A stretch of 49,919 nucleotides of DNA from assembly GCA_018266895.1 (NCBI GenBank), contig JAFDZQ010000029.1:1-49919 (forward strand), in the 5' to 3' direction. Below are positions 1 to 7,370 of the stretch, piece after piece (position 1 is the first letter of the stretch; each line of letters begins with the position of its first letter). The stretch is from Bacteroidota bacterium (GTDB taxonomy: Bacteria; Bacteroidota; Ignavibacteria; Tepidaquicellales; Tepidaquicellaceae). The position numbers and the translations under genes were made by a program. Under the pieces are notes generated by a model. That model was given only the letters and a program-made list of their open reading frames with translations, did no database searches and had not been told where the DNA came from.

Positions 1-1
1 T

Positions 2-595
2 CATCCGCAATTATTATTGTTTAATAGAGGCGACAGGGACTTTATGAAATACAGGATTTATAAAAGGAACTATGTATCATATCTTTATAATTTATTTGAC
101 AGCACGGAAAGCGATCATTACATCGATACTACGGAAGATCTTCTTTATATGAATGTTGAGCCTGCAGATCCGATTCCTGATAATCTGTTTTATTATGCAG
201 TTGCCGTTGATAATTCTTACAAAGTTTCAGTAACTTCTGACACAATATCATATCCGGCTTATGTATGTCCGACTTGCGAAGGCGCGATCGGTCCGGATAA
301 CTTTGTAGTTTCAAATGAAACCACCGAATCGCCGAAAGAATATTCCTTAAGTAATTATCCGAATCCTTTTAATCCCTCGACTAAAATAAAATACACTTTA
401 CCAAAAGAAGGGATTGTAAAAATTACAATTTACAATTCGCTTGGTCAGAGAGTAACTGAATTAGTAAATGAATTTAAACAACCCGGAGCATACATTGCTG
501 AATTCAATGGCGTTGATTTTCCTTCAGGAATTTATTTTTATCAACTTGAATCAAACGGTATTTTACTGACTGGGAGAATGCTTTTGATTAAATAA
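2..595 (+). CDS. C-terminal part of a secreted T9SS cargo protein (5' end outside window)
   Basis: The reading frame is open from the first bases of the window, so this is the 3' end of a longer gene; the TTG at 17 is not a convincing start. The first 80 or so residues resemble a fibronectin-like module also seen near the C-terminus of the M6-like protein at 7371-9680 (FMKYRIYKR here, FKYFIYRTD there). The last 80 residues are a T9SS sorting domain: YPNPFNPSTKIKY, then GQRVTELVNE, then FPSGIYFYQ, ending in a short basic tail. Such domains direct outer-membrane translocation by the type IX system and are then cleaved. The upstream catalytic part is not visible, but the similarity suggests another M6-like cargo protein. 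Confidence 0.85.
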   Translation, partial: HPQLLLFNRGDRDFMKYRIYKRNYVSYLYNLFDSTESDHYIDTTEDLLYMNVEPADPIPDNLFYYAVAVDNSYKVSVTSDTISYPAYVCPTCEGAIGPDNFVVSNETTESPKEYSLSNYPNPFNPSTKIKYTLPKEGIVKITIYNSLGQRVTELVNEFKQPGAYIAEFNGVDFPSGIYFYQLESNGILLTGRMLLIK

Positions 596-616
596 ATTTA
601 CTCGAGTGTAATACTT

Positions 617-692
617 CGTCGGCAGAGTCGTCCTACAGAAAGTTGCTCTATCTTTTAAATGCGGTCAGAAGAATGGCTCTGCCGGAATGACG
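617..692. repeat. Degenerate palindromic element with CGGCAGAGTC / GGCTCTGCCG ends
   Basis: Two short inverted arms, GTCGGCAGAGTC near 618 and GGCTCTGCCGGAATGAC near 675, enclose about 40 bases. They resemble the CCGCAGAGTC-ended hairpins at 9990-10503 and 14233-14832 and are probably a diverged member of that family. The rest of the 601-1021 intergenic stretch holds the short 21-base repeat at 826-867 and a good ribosome binding site (AAGGAGG) just before 1022; nothing else is recognisable. Confidence 0.5.
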
Positions 693-825
693 GAACTATT
701 TGGCTTCGTTCAGACAAGTCACCCCGTAAAAAGTCATTTTTCAACAATTACTTCCTAACTAACTCTGCTTTAAGCGGAAAGGTCTCGCCAAAGTATGTAA
801 CATTCTTTAAAAATCCTTAGTTTAT

Positions 826-867
826 GATACCAAAAACAAAATCGAAGCCATCGAAAACAAAATCGAA
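826..867. repeat. Two copies of a 21-base tandem repeat
   Basis: Two units, GATACCAAAAACAAAATCGAA and GCCATCGAAAACAAAATCGAA, stand head to tail. They are followed by GTCATT, as is the end of the longer array at 10511-10636. The unit is clearly the same family as that array. The copy is non-coding here. Confidence 0.7.
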
Positions 868-1021
868 GTCATTTCCGCCGTCGGTAAATTGTGAATCAAT
901 TCGGGAAGGTAAAGGTATGCCAAATTTGACTTGAATTTTAAGACTATCTTTTACAAAATCATATCCCAGGGGTTCTTTAATTTTTATTTCTTATATTTCC
1001 CCCAAAAAAAGGAGGTTCATA

Positions 1022-2176
1022 ATGAAACCTATCCAAGCATTAATCGCATTTCTAATTTTATTTTTTTTTATTTCTCAAAAAGATTGTTATACACAAGATT
1101 TATATGAAAACATTATTAATCCCCGGTGTGGAACTGGAAGTTCATTCGGTGATTATTGCGGTTTTCCAACTTACTTCCCTATGACTAATGACACTTTAAA
1201 AGCTCTTGTAATATTTGCCGTTTTTCATGAGAGTAATTGGGACCCTATTAATAATAATTCAAGCATTATTTATATGTAACATTGGCCTGGAGCAACATAC
1301 AATCAAAAGCCATCTTGGGCTGATTCAGTCATCTGCCCTACAACTACAAATGTTTGGCATCCTTCTATAACTGGGCAACTTCGACAAAGTAGCAATGGGA
1401 AGTTTTGGTTAATTGGCGATGTGTATGAAGATCTTGTTGTAACAGATCATGATTATACTTATTATACTTCAGCAAATGGTAAAAATATTGGTTACGCAGT
1501 AAAGGAAATAATTGATAAAGTAACTCCAAATGTGAATTGGAGTGATTATGATAGAATGGATCCATGTGATGCGGACACTGACGGTAAGCGTAACGAATCT
1601 GATGGACCAGTCGATTTTATTTTTCTAATGTTAAGATTTGCTCATTCTTCTGCTACGGATGGCTATGGCTACACAGGTATCGCTGCATTAGGTGGACTTT
1701 CGGGGAGGTTTGGAGATAGTGTTGTTATAACCAGGCAGGGAAAGAAAATCAGTGCTAGTTGGCCACGTTGGGATGGTTCAGGTTCAGGCTGCATTTCAGA
1801 AATGCCTCATAGGTGGTCAATTGGTGTTCCACAACATGAATTTGCTTTTCATTATGCTTTTGGAGGGGATAGAGCGAATGGATTAGGCTCACATAATATA
1901 CAGGGTGGAGGTCTAGCTTCTGCATTGGATAGGGAGCAACTTAGTTGGACTTTTGGAAATATTTATCAACCCACATCAAATAGTACAAATATAAATATAA
2001 GAGACTATGCAACAACTGGTGATTATATAAAAATTCTCAGAAATGGAAAGACCTATTATATTGAGAATAGGCGCAGATTAAATTTTTATTCTTCGTCAAA
2101 TATGCACAAATGGAGATGGACTTTGAACGAACCCTTGATGTCCTTGCAAGCGGATTCAGGTTTATATATTTTGTAA
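1022..2176 (+). pseudogene. Decayed M6-metalloprotease-like secreted protein gene
   Basis: A ribosome binding site (AAAGGAGG) precedes an ATG and a signal peptide (MKPIQALIAFLILFFFIS). The product aligns along its length with the intact paralogue at 7371-9680: both share PSWADSVICPTTTNVW/PTWADSIICPTTTNVW, GKFWLIGDVY, GGGL.SA.DRE and TTGDYIKI. The frame is broken by an in-frame TAA at 1277-1279, where the paralogue reads LLQYWPG. Reading continues in the same frame to 2176, where the gene stops next to the IS3 element, after roughly 385 of the paralogue's 769 residues. The C-terminal half and the T9SS sorting domain are gone. The putative metal site reads HEFAFH, that is HExxxH rather than HExxH, as in the intact copy. 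A functional truncated product cannot be excluded but is unlikely. Confidence 0.85.
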
Positions 2177-2245
2177 TGCTTCAACTGGAAAAGGAATTTC
2201 AAAATAATTATTTTAGTAAACTTAAAATAAAAGGAGATTCCGAAA

Positions 2246-2557
2246 ATGTCAGAAAGAAAACGTCATACAGCAGAACAGAAAGTAATGATTCTCAGAGAGT
2301 TGCTTGAGAATAATGTTCCGATCAGCCAGCTTGCTGAGAAATACAGCATACATGTTAATGATATTTATAACTGGAAGAAGAAACTGTTCGAATCGGCAGC
2401 TGATATCTTTAATTTTAAAAGTGATAAACAAACTAATTCAGCAGCTGAAAAGAGAATTGAGATTCTGGAAGAGAAACTAAAGAACAGAGAAGAGGCAATT
2501 ACTTATCTTGTAACTGAAACTATTGAATTAAAAAAAAACATAAATGGGGAGGATTGA
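2246..2557 (+). CDS. IS3-family transposase OrfA (DNA-binding subunit)
   Basis: This 103-residue protein has the usual OrfA layout. An N-terminal helix-turn-helix covers about residues 1-55 (MSERKRHTAEQKVMILRELL, then ISQLAEKYSIHVNDIYNWKK). A leucine-zipper-like coiled coil follows from about residue 68 (EKRIEILEEKLKNREEAITY) and would mediate OrfA/OrfAB multimerisation. A ribosome binding site (AAAGGAGA) lies just before the ATG. The 3' end contains the slippery run at 2533-2539 and overlaps orfB. Confidence 0.9.
   Translation: MSERKRHTAEQKVMILRELLENNVPISQLAEKYSIHVNDIYNWKKKLFESAADIFNFKSDKQTNSAAEKRIEILEEKLKNREEAITYLVTETIELKKNINGED
2533..2539 (+). promoter_or_regulatory. Probable -1 programmed frameshift site (A AAA AAC)
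   Basis: In the orfA frame the codons read TTA AAA AAA AAC, giving the heptamer A AAA AAC in the X XXY YYZ phase. A -1 slip continues as CAT AAA TGG GGA GGA TTG and runs into orfB without a stop. That is the standard way IS3 elements make the OrfAB transposase. Any stimulatory stem-loop downstream was not worked out. Confidence 0.75.
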
Positions 2558-3513
2558 GGGGGCTTTGGGTTGAACCTGATATTCGCGATGACGTGATAAA
2601 CTTTATTTCCATAATTACCAAAAAAACTGAAATTAAAGTAACAAACTTGTTGAAACAGATAGACATAGATTCCGGTAAGTATTATTCCTGGTCAGCCAGG
2701 GAAGGATTGCCGAATTTTCATAACGGCAAGATCCCAAAACAGAACTGGCTATTGGAATGGGAAAAGGAAGCTATTATTAATTACGCAAAGTCTCATTTAG
2801 GAGAAGGTTACAGGCGACTGACTTATATGATGCTTGATGAAGATATAGTAGCAGTCAGTCCTTCATCTACTTACAGAGTGCTTAGGTTTGCAGGACTGCT
2901 CAACAGATGGAATGAAACTAAAACCAACTCTAAAGGAACCGGTTTTATTCAGCCACTGGGACCTAATGAGCATTGGCATGTTGATATTAAATATATAAAT
3001 TTCAAAGGAACGTTTTTATTTTTGATCTCTGTGATTGACGGATACAGCAGATACAATGTTCATCATGAACTAAGACAAAATATGCAGGAGTATGATGTTC
3101 AGCTGACGATCCAGAAGGCAATCGAGAAATATCCGGCTTACAGACCCAGAATAATCTCGGATAACGGATCTCAGTTTATCTGCAAAGATTTTGCCCAGTA
3201 TATGAAGTTTGCAGGTTTGCAGCACATAAAAACTTCAATTGCATATCCGCAGGGTAACGGTAAGATCGAACGTTATCATAGAACAGCAGGTGAAGAATGC
3301 TTATCTAAGTCATCGTTTATAGATCTTGAAGATGCAAGGAAACAGATTGCAGAATTTGTAGAGTTTTATAATACAAAAAGATTACACAGTTCATTACACT
3401 ACTTAACCCCTGAAGATTTTATGCTTGGAAGAATGAAAGAAAAATTAGAAGTGAGAGAAAGCAAATTAACTGAAGCCAGAAAAAACAGAATTGAAATGAG
3501 AAATGCAGTCTAA
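2554..3513 (+). CDS. IS3-family transposase OrfB (DDE integrase core)
   Basis: The 319-residue frame lies in -1 relative to orfA and is probably translated mainly as an OrfAB fusion; the TTG at 2554 is only the first possible start. An HTH_21-like segment (YRRLTYMMLDEDIVAVSPSS) is followed by an rve-type integrase core. The three acidic residues are visible in HWHVDIKYI, RIISDNGSQF and YPQGNGKIERYHRT, with the last two spaced as in DD(35)E enzymes. The C-terminus (FYNTKRLHSSLHYLTPEDF) is also typical of IS3. It would cut and join the element ends. No disruption is seen. Confidence 0.93.
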   Translation: MRGLWVEPDIRDDVINFISIITKKTEIKVTNLLKQIDIDSGKYYSWSAREGLPNFHNGKIPKQNWLLEWEKEAIINYAKSHLGEGYRRLTYMMLDEDIVAVSPSSTYRVLRFAGLLNRWNETKTNSKGTGFIQPLGPNEHWHVDIKYINFKGTFLFLISVIDGYSRYNVHHELRQNMQEYDVQLTIQKAIEKYPAYRPRIISDNGSQFICKDFAQYMKFAGLQHIKTSIAYPQGNGKIERYHRTAGEECLSKSSFIDLEDARKQIAEFVEFYNTKRLHSSLHYLTPEDFMLGRMKEKLEVRESKLTEARKNRIEMRNAV

Positions 3514-3514
3514 A

Positions 3515-3799
3515 TTATACCATAATATTTTTTACAAAATTCCTGTTTCCGGTGAACCAATACACATTACAGAAATATTCTATAAATTGAAATTTTATGT
3601 CCTTGTATGGGGGATAAATATTAACATTTTCAGCTGTCAAGATAATATTAACTTGCTCTGTTTGTGGTAGTGTTAAGGTCTTAATCGTTATGGGATATTC
3701 TATAAGCAATCCACAAAACTGAGAGTCCCCATAAATTCCAAGCTCATCACCTAAATGTACTCTTCCTCCCCAAATGAATTCCGATTTCGTTGAAGTCAT
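3515..3799 (-). CDS. Hypothetical protein, 3' end replaced by IS3 sequence
   Basis: The frame starts at an ATG at 3799 with AAAGAGA upstream. About 80 codons are native; from 3559 to the stop at 3515 it reads through the right end of the IS3 element. The native part (IWGGRVHLGDELGIYGDSQF ... PITIKTLTLPQTEQ) alternates short hydrophobic strands and looks beta-rich. No family is recognised. It is most likely the N-terminal remnant of a longer gene cut when the IS arrived or when adjacent DNA was deleted. Confidence 0.45.
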   Translation of the reverse strand: MTSTKSEFIWGGRVHLGDELGIYGDSQFCGLLIEYPITIKTLTLPQTEQVNIILTAENVNIYPPYKDIKFQFIEYFCNVYWFTGNRNFVKNIMV

Positions 3800-4025
3800 T
3801 TTATCTCTTTGTTTTTATAAAAGGAATAATTCTATTTTATTGTTGACACTACATTATTAAATTAAAATGTAATCATTATCCTTAACATTAACTCAATATT
3901 TTTTTTCAATACAAATAAGTCTTGGGTTAGGACACTGAATAAACCAATAATTATCAGAGGTAGTTAAAGCGAAAAAAAATTTGAGTTAATGTTCTTATCA
4001 AAATTTTTAGCTTTTGAAACTTTTC

Positions 4026-4247
4026 TTAGTCATCCACCGGAAAGACATTAATTAATCTTCCATCTTCATCATACTCATAAATCCACCATTGACCATCCTT
4101 AAAAACTAATTCAAAGGAATTACTGATTCTATTATTAAGAAGAAGTGACGGTAGATTACTTTCATTTTTTGTTCTTAACTCATTTCCGAGAACTGGAAAG
4201 CTGCTTGTGAAAAACAATACCACGATTAAGAAAAATATTTTTTTCAA
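4026..4247 (-). CDS. Small secreted hypothetical protein
   Basis: The chosen start is the TTG at 4247 because AAGGAGG lies just upstream of it; the ATG at 4277 would place that motif inside the gene. The 73-residue product starts with KK and a hydrophobic stretch (IFFLIVVLFFTSSFPVLG) that fits a signal peptide cleaved near VLG. The mature part is about 50 residues, acidic at its end, with FKDGQWWIYEYDEDGRLINV. This could be a single beta-hairpin module. No family is recognised, and it stands alone between divergent genes. Confidence 0.5.
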   Translation of the reverse strand: MKKIFFLIVVLFFTSSFPVLGNELRTKNESNLPSLLLNNRISNSFELVFKDGQWWIYEYDEDGRLINVFPVDD

Positions 4248-4434
4248 ATTTCCTCCTTTTATTTTGCTTTTATACAAGTTTAAGAGGATTTGAAAACTTA
4301 TGGAAACCTCATTTATGTCTAAATGTCGCTCATTCTATTTTTTATATTGTATGTGTTGAAATAAAAACATTGAAGTTTTCAATTATTTTAATAACTTGCA
4401 TATGGTACTTGTCCCCTAGACACCTCATAATTTT

Positions 4435-5955
4435 ATGGTTACTTCAATTTCAATACTAAAGGAATTTTCAATCGAGGAACTAAAGCGTTTTGAACGCTTT
4501 CTTAGTTCCCCTTACTATAATTGTAGCAAGAAAGTAACTAACCTTTTTAAAGAATTAAAAAAGTTTCATCCAGCCTTCGATAGTCCAAATTTGACTAAAG
4601 AGTATCTTAGTTCAAAAATCTCACCAAGCCTTGCTTATAAGGATTCAACTATTCGAAATTTACTTGCAGATTTACAAGGATTAATAGAAAAGTTTTTGAT
4701 AGTTGAAAAAGTTTTTTCGAATGGATTTGAAAAAGATATTCTGGCTTTGAACTCATTTATTGAAAAAAAACAGATTGGGCTTTTTGACCTTACAGTAAAT
4801 AGGACTTTAGAGCATATTGAATGCGAAGGTATTGATGGAGATTACTATTACTTTAAAAGTTGTATTATGGCAAGTAAGTTTAACCATAATTTAAGTAATG
4901 GAAATGAAAAGTCGCAGCATACGATAGAGTCTAATATTCAAATTTTAAGAGATTATTGCGTTTCTTTATTAAGCTTTTCAATTTCTGAAATTATTCAATC
5001 ATATCTTAAACTGAATGTACAAGAATCAAAGTATTTGGTAGCAGGAAATACGTCCGATATTCAAAGAATTATTGAAGCATTAAACATTAATGATTTAATT
5101 GTTAGTCTTAGAAATTTCGATAAAGATAATTTCATTGTTGATTTATACGGAAAGTTGTATTACATGTTTAAGCATATGGAAGATATTGGTTATCAGGAAT
5201 ATAAATCTTGCGTTTCAAAGTTTTCTAAGAAAATGAGCAAAGATGAATTATCATATCACTATTCTATGCTCATTTCATATTGCATAATCAAATATTCTTT
5301 AAGTAGCAGTAAATTGTACTACAATCAAGAATTATTTGGAATATATAACACATTGTTAAAAGAAAAATTATTTTTGGATAGAAAGTCAAAACATATCTCT
5401 GAAGAACTCTTTAGAAACATATTAGTTTTATCTTTACGTTTAAAGAAGTTTGATTGGACCTTAAGCTTTATAAATAATTATTCTAAATACATGCATCCTC
5501 AAAAAATTAAAAATATGAGGAATTTATCATATGCCGAATATTACTATCATATGGGGTGCAATAATAATTCCCAAGATCTTTTGAAAACAGTTTTCGATTA
5601 CATTACTAAAATATCAGATGAATCTTTTATAATAAAATATGATATTCGGATTTTATATTTGATGCTATATTATGATTTGAATGACTTTGATGGGTTGCTT
5701 TCTGAAATGAAAAATTTTAGACAATTCCTTCAAAGAAATAGTTTAGTAGTAAAAAGTCGGAAGCAAAAATTATTTAAATCCTTAAATATTTTAGAAAAGT
5801 TAATTTATTTAAAAGAAGGAAATCCCAATATTGATATTGTGAAATTAAATATGGATGTTCAACATTTGTCAAATTTTAACTATCAACAGTGGTTGTACGA
5901 TAGGGTCGACTGTTTTACTAACAAATCCACGTTTTCGAAATTAAGACATGGTTGA
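4435..5955 (+). CDS. Uncharacterised 506-residue helical-repeat-like protein
   Basis: The start ATG at 4435 is the first in frame; no clear ribosome binding site is seen. The N-terminus (FSIEELKRFERFLSSPYYN, then VTNLFKELKKFHP) matches, from memory, a family of uncharacterised proteins frequent in Bacteroidota and relatives, in which this block is followed by long helical, TPR-like repeats. The rest is helical with many Tyr, Leu and Lys residues, and no signal peptide or membrane segment is visible. No catalytic motif is recognised. It is probably cytoplasmic and binds another macromolecule, but that is inference from the helical repeat character only. Confidence 0.65.
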   Translation: MVTSISILKEFSIEELKRFERFLSSPYYNCSKKVTNLFKELKKFHPAFDSPNLTKEYLSSKISPSLAYKDSTIRNLLADLQGLIEKFLIVEKVFSNGFEKDILALNSFIEKKQIGLFDLTVNRTLEHIECEGIDGDYYYFKSCIMASKFNHNLSNGNEKSQHTIESNIQILRDYCVSLLSFSISEIIQSYLKLNVQESKYLVAGNTSDIQRIIEALNINDLIVSLRNFDKDNFIVDLYGKLYYMFKHMEDIGYQEYKSCVSKFSKKMSKDELSYHYSMLISYCIIKYSLSSSKLYYNQELFGIYNTLLKEKLFLDRKSKHISEELFRNILVLSLRLKKFDWTLSFINNYSKYMHPQKIKNMRNLSYAEYYYHMGCNNNSQDLLKTVFDYITKISDESFIIKYDIRILYLMLYYDLNDFDGLLSEMKNFRQFLQRNSLVVKSRKQKLFKSLNILEKLIYLKEGNPNIDIVKLNMDVQHLSNFNYQQWLYDRVDCFTNKSTFSKLRHG

Positions 5956-5998
5956 TAAACACATTCTAAATGAATAAATTTATATTTGTGTCTACATA

Positions 5999-7285
5999 TC
6001 ATTTTAAAAAAACGAATTGTTTTGTGTCGACCTTCATTTCATCGATCCATAAAGAATAAAAGTAAACCCCACTCGATAAATTATTCGCCTCAAAGAAAAA
6101 TTCATAATTTCCAGTTGGTTGAATTTTGTTGACTAATTTTTTCACCATATTCCCAAGGACATCATAAATTCTTAAAGAAACGAAACCACTTACTGATAAC
6201 TGATATTTAATTGTTGTGCTTGGATTGAATGGATTCGGAAAATTCTGGTATAGCCAATATTTGTTAGGTATTACTTCTGAGTTGTTATATGTACTAACCA
6301 TAATTCCGCGGTTGAAAGTTTTCATTATCATCCCGTTATCTCCAACAACGAACCCCGTGTCTCTATTTAGAAACCAAATGCCCCGCAAATTTGAAAAAGT
6401 ATTACTGACTTGTCTTGACCAATTAGATCCAGCATCAGAAGTAAATAAAATCGTTCCTGAATCCCCTACTACATGGCCTTGTTTAGTATCATGAAAATAT
6501 AAATTTCTGAGAGGTTTGGTATTGTTAGTAGGAACATTATGAAATAAATTCCCGCCATTTGTCGACCTTATTACTATTCCTCTTGTGTCGGTCATGAAAA
6601 TTGTGTCTAAAAAAGGGTTAGACATTTTTCCATCATAGGTCGGTAATCCGGAAATATCTTCCCAGGTACTTCCTCCATTTGCTGTCCTCAAAAAAGATGC
6701 ACCTTTTGTGGCTCCGTTGTTAATATCTTTAAATTCTATATCATAATAATCAACACCTGCTCTGAATGATTCAAACCAGTTTAGTCCGGAATTTGTGGTT
6801 TTAAAAATTATTCCATCTACGTAAAAACTTGGACCAATCATTCCATACTCATTTCCACAAACAAAAAACACATTTTCATTTATCATACTGATTTCTCTGA
6901 GCCAAATAAAAGCCGGAGATCCGATTGGAACTATATCCGAAATACCTGAAGTCCAGTTCACTCCAGCGTTTGTTGACGTCCAAACCATACCTGAAGCTGT
7001 TCCCCCTGCGATTACTCCCATTTTATTTTCATTTAACACAAAACCCGCCTTGAGTGGTGGACCAAAAGTTGTTGCAGTATTAACGATCCAATTCATTCCC
7101 TGATTTGTCGTCTTCAGAATAACCCCATCATCACCTATAATGTAACCGGAATTGTTATTTATGAAATTTATTGCTACATAATTTCTTGTTCCAATGGTTT
7201 GATTAATCCACCCTGTTTGAGATATCAAATTATTGTATGAAATAACGAGAATTAGACTACTTAGAAATAATATTATTGTTTTCAT
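5999..7285 (-). CDS. Secreted YCF48/BNR-type beta-propeller protein with T9SS sorting domain
   Basis: A signal peptide (MKTIILFLSSLILVISYN) leads into repeated modules of the type GYIIGDDGVILKTTNQGMNW, GHVVGDSGTILFTSDAGSNW and GFVVGDNGMIMKTFNRG. These are typical of YCF48-like or BNR propeller proteins, with about six or seven blades over residues 25-335. The last 80 residues are a T9SS sorting domain (YQNFPNPFNPSTTIKYQ, then LSSGVYFYSL, ending KQFVFLK). It is expected at the cell surface or secreted. The ligand is unknown; the YCF48 similarity does not imply a photosystem role here. It lies downstream of the M6-like gene on the same strand, with a terminator between them. Confidence 0.88.
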   Translation of the reverse strand: MKTIILFLSSLILVISYNNLISQTGWINQTIGTRNYVAINFINNNSGYIIGDDGVILKTTNQGMNWIVNTATTFGPPLKAGFVLNENKMGVIAGGTASGMVWTSTNAGVNWTSGISDIVPIGSPAFIWLREISMINENVFFVCGNEYGMIGPSFYVDGIIFKTTNSGLNWFESFRAGVDYYDIEFKDINNGATKGASFLRTANGGSTWEDISGLPTYDGKMSNPFLDTIFMTDTRGIVIRSTNGGNLFHNVPTNNTKPLRNLYFHDTKQGHVVGDSGTILFTSDAGSNWSRQVSNTFSNLRGIWFLNRDTGFVVGDNGMIMKTFNRGIMVSTYNNSEVIPNKYWLYQNFPNPFNPSTTIKYQLSVSGFVSLRIYDVLGNMVKKLVNKIQPTGNYEFFFEANNLSSGVYFYSLWIDEMKVDTKQFVFLK

Positions 7286-7331
7286 TTAACCCAAAATTAT
7301 ATTATAAAAATATACGAATCTGATGTTTTGA

Positions 7332-7359
7332 AAATGGCTGTCAAAAGTGACAGCCATTT
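7332..7359 (-). terminator. Probable intrinsic terminator after the M6-like gene
   Basis: A perfect 12-base-pair stem (AAATGGCTGTCA with TGACAGCCATTT) with a 4-base loop lies just downstream of the minus-strand stop at 7371. It separates that gene from the next one on the same strand. The trailing T-run is short, so efficiency is uncertain. Confidence 0.65.
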
Positions 7360-7370
7360 ATTTAATAGAC

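Larger units (their letters stand above)
2177..3559 (+). mobile_element. IS3-family insertion sequence
   Basis: The element holds the two overlapping frames typical of IS3 (orfA with a helix-turn-helix, orfB with a DDE integrase core). Imperfect terminal inverted repeats are visible: the left end begins TGCTTCAACTGGAAAAGGAA at 2177 and the right end, read on the complement from 3559, begins TGGTTCACCGGAAACAGGAA. Both start with the TG expected of IS3 ends. No target-site duplication is evident at these ends. A pair TGTAATG (2172) and CATTACA (3565-3571) just outside could mark slightly wider ends. The left flank is the truncated M6-like gene and the right flank a truncated minus-strand gene, so flanking DNA has probably been lost. 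Both transposase frames look intact. Confidence 0.88.

Noticed and set aside
2110-2307. Short frame crossing from the M6-like gene into the IS element
   Set aside because: It crosses the IS boundary, has no ribosome binding site and overlaps the genuine orfA.
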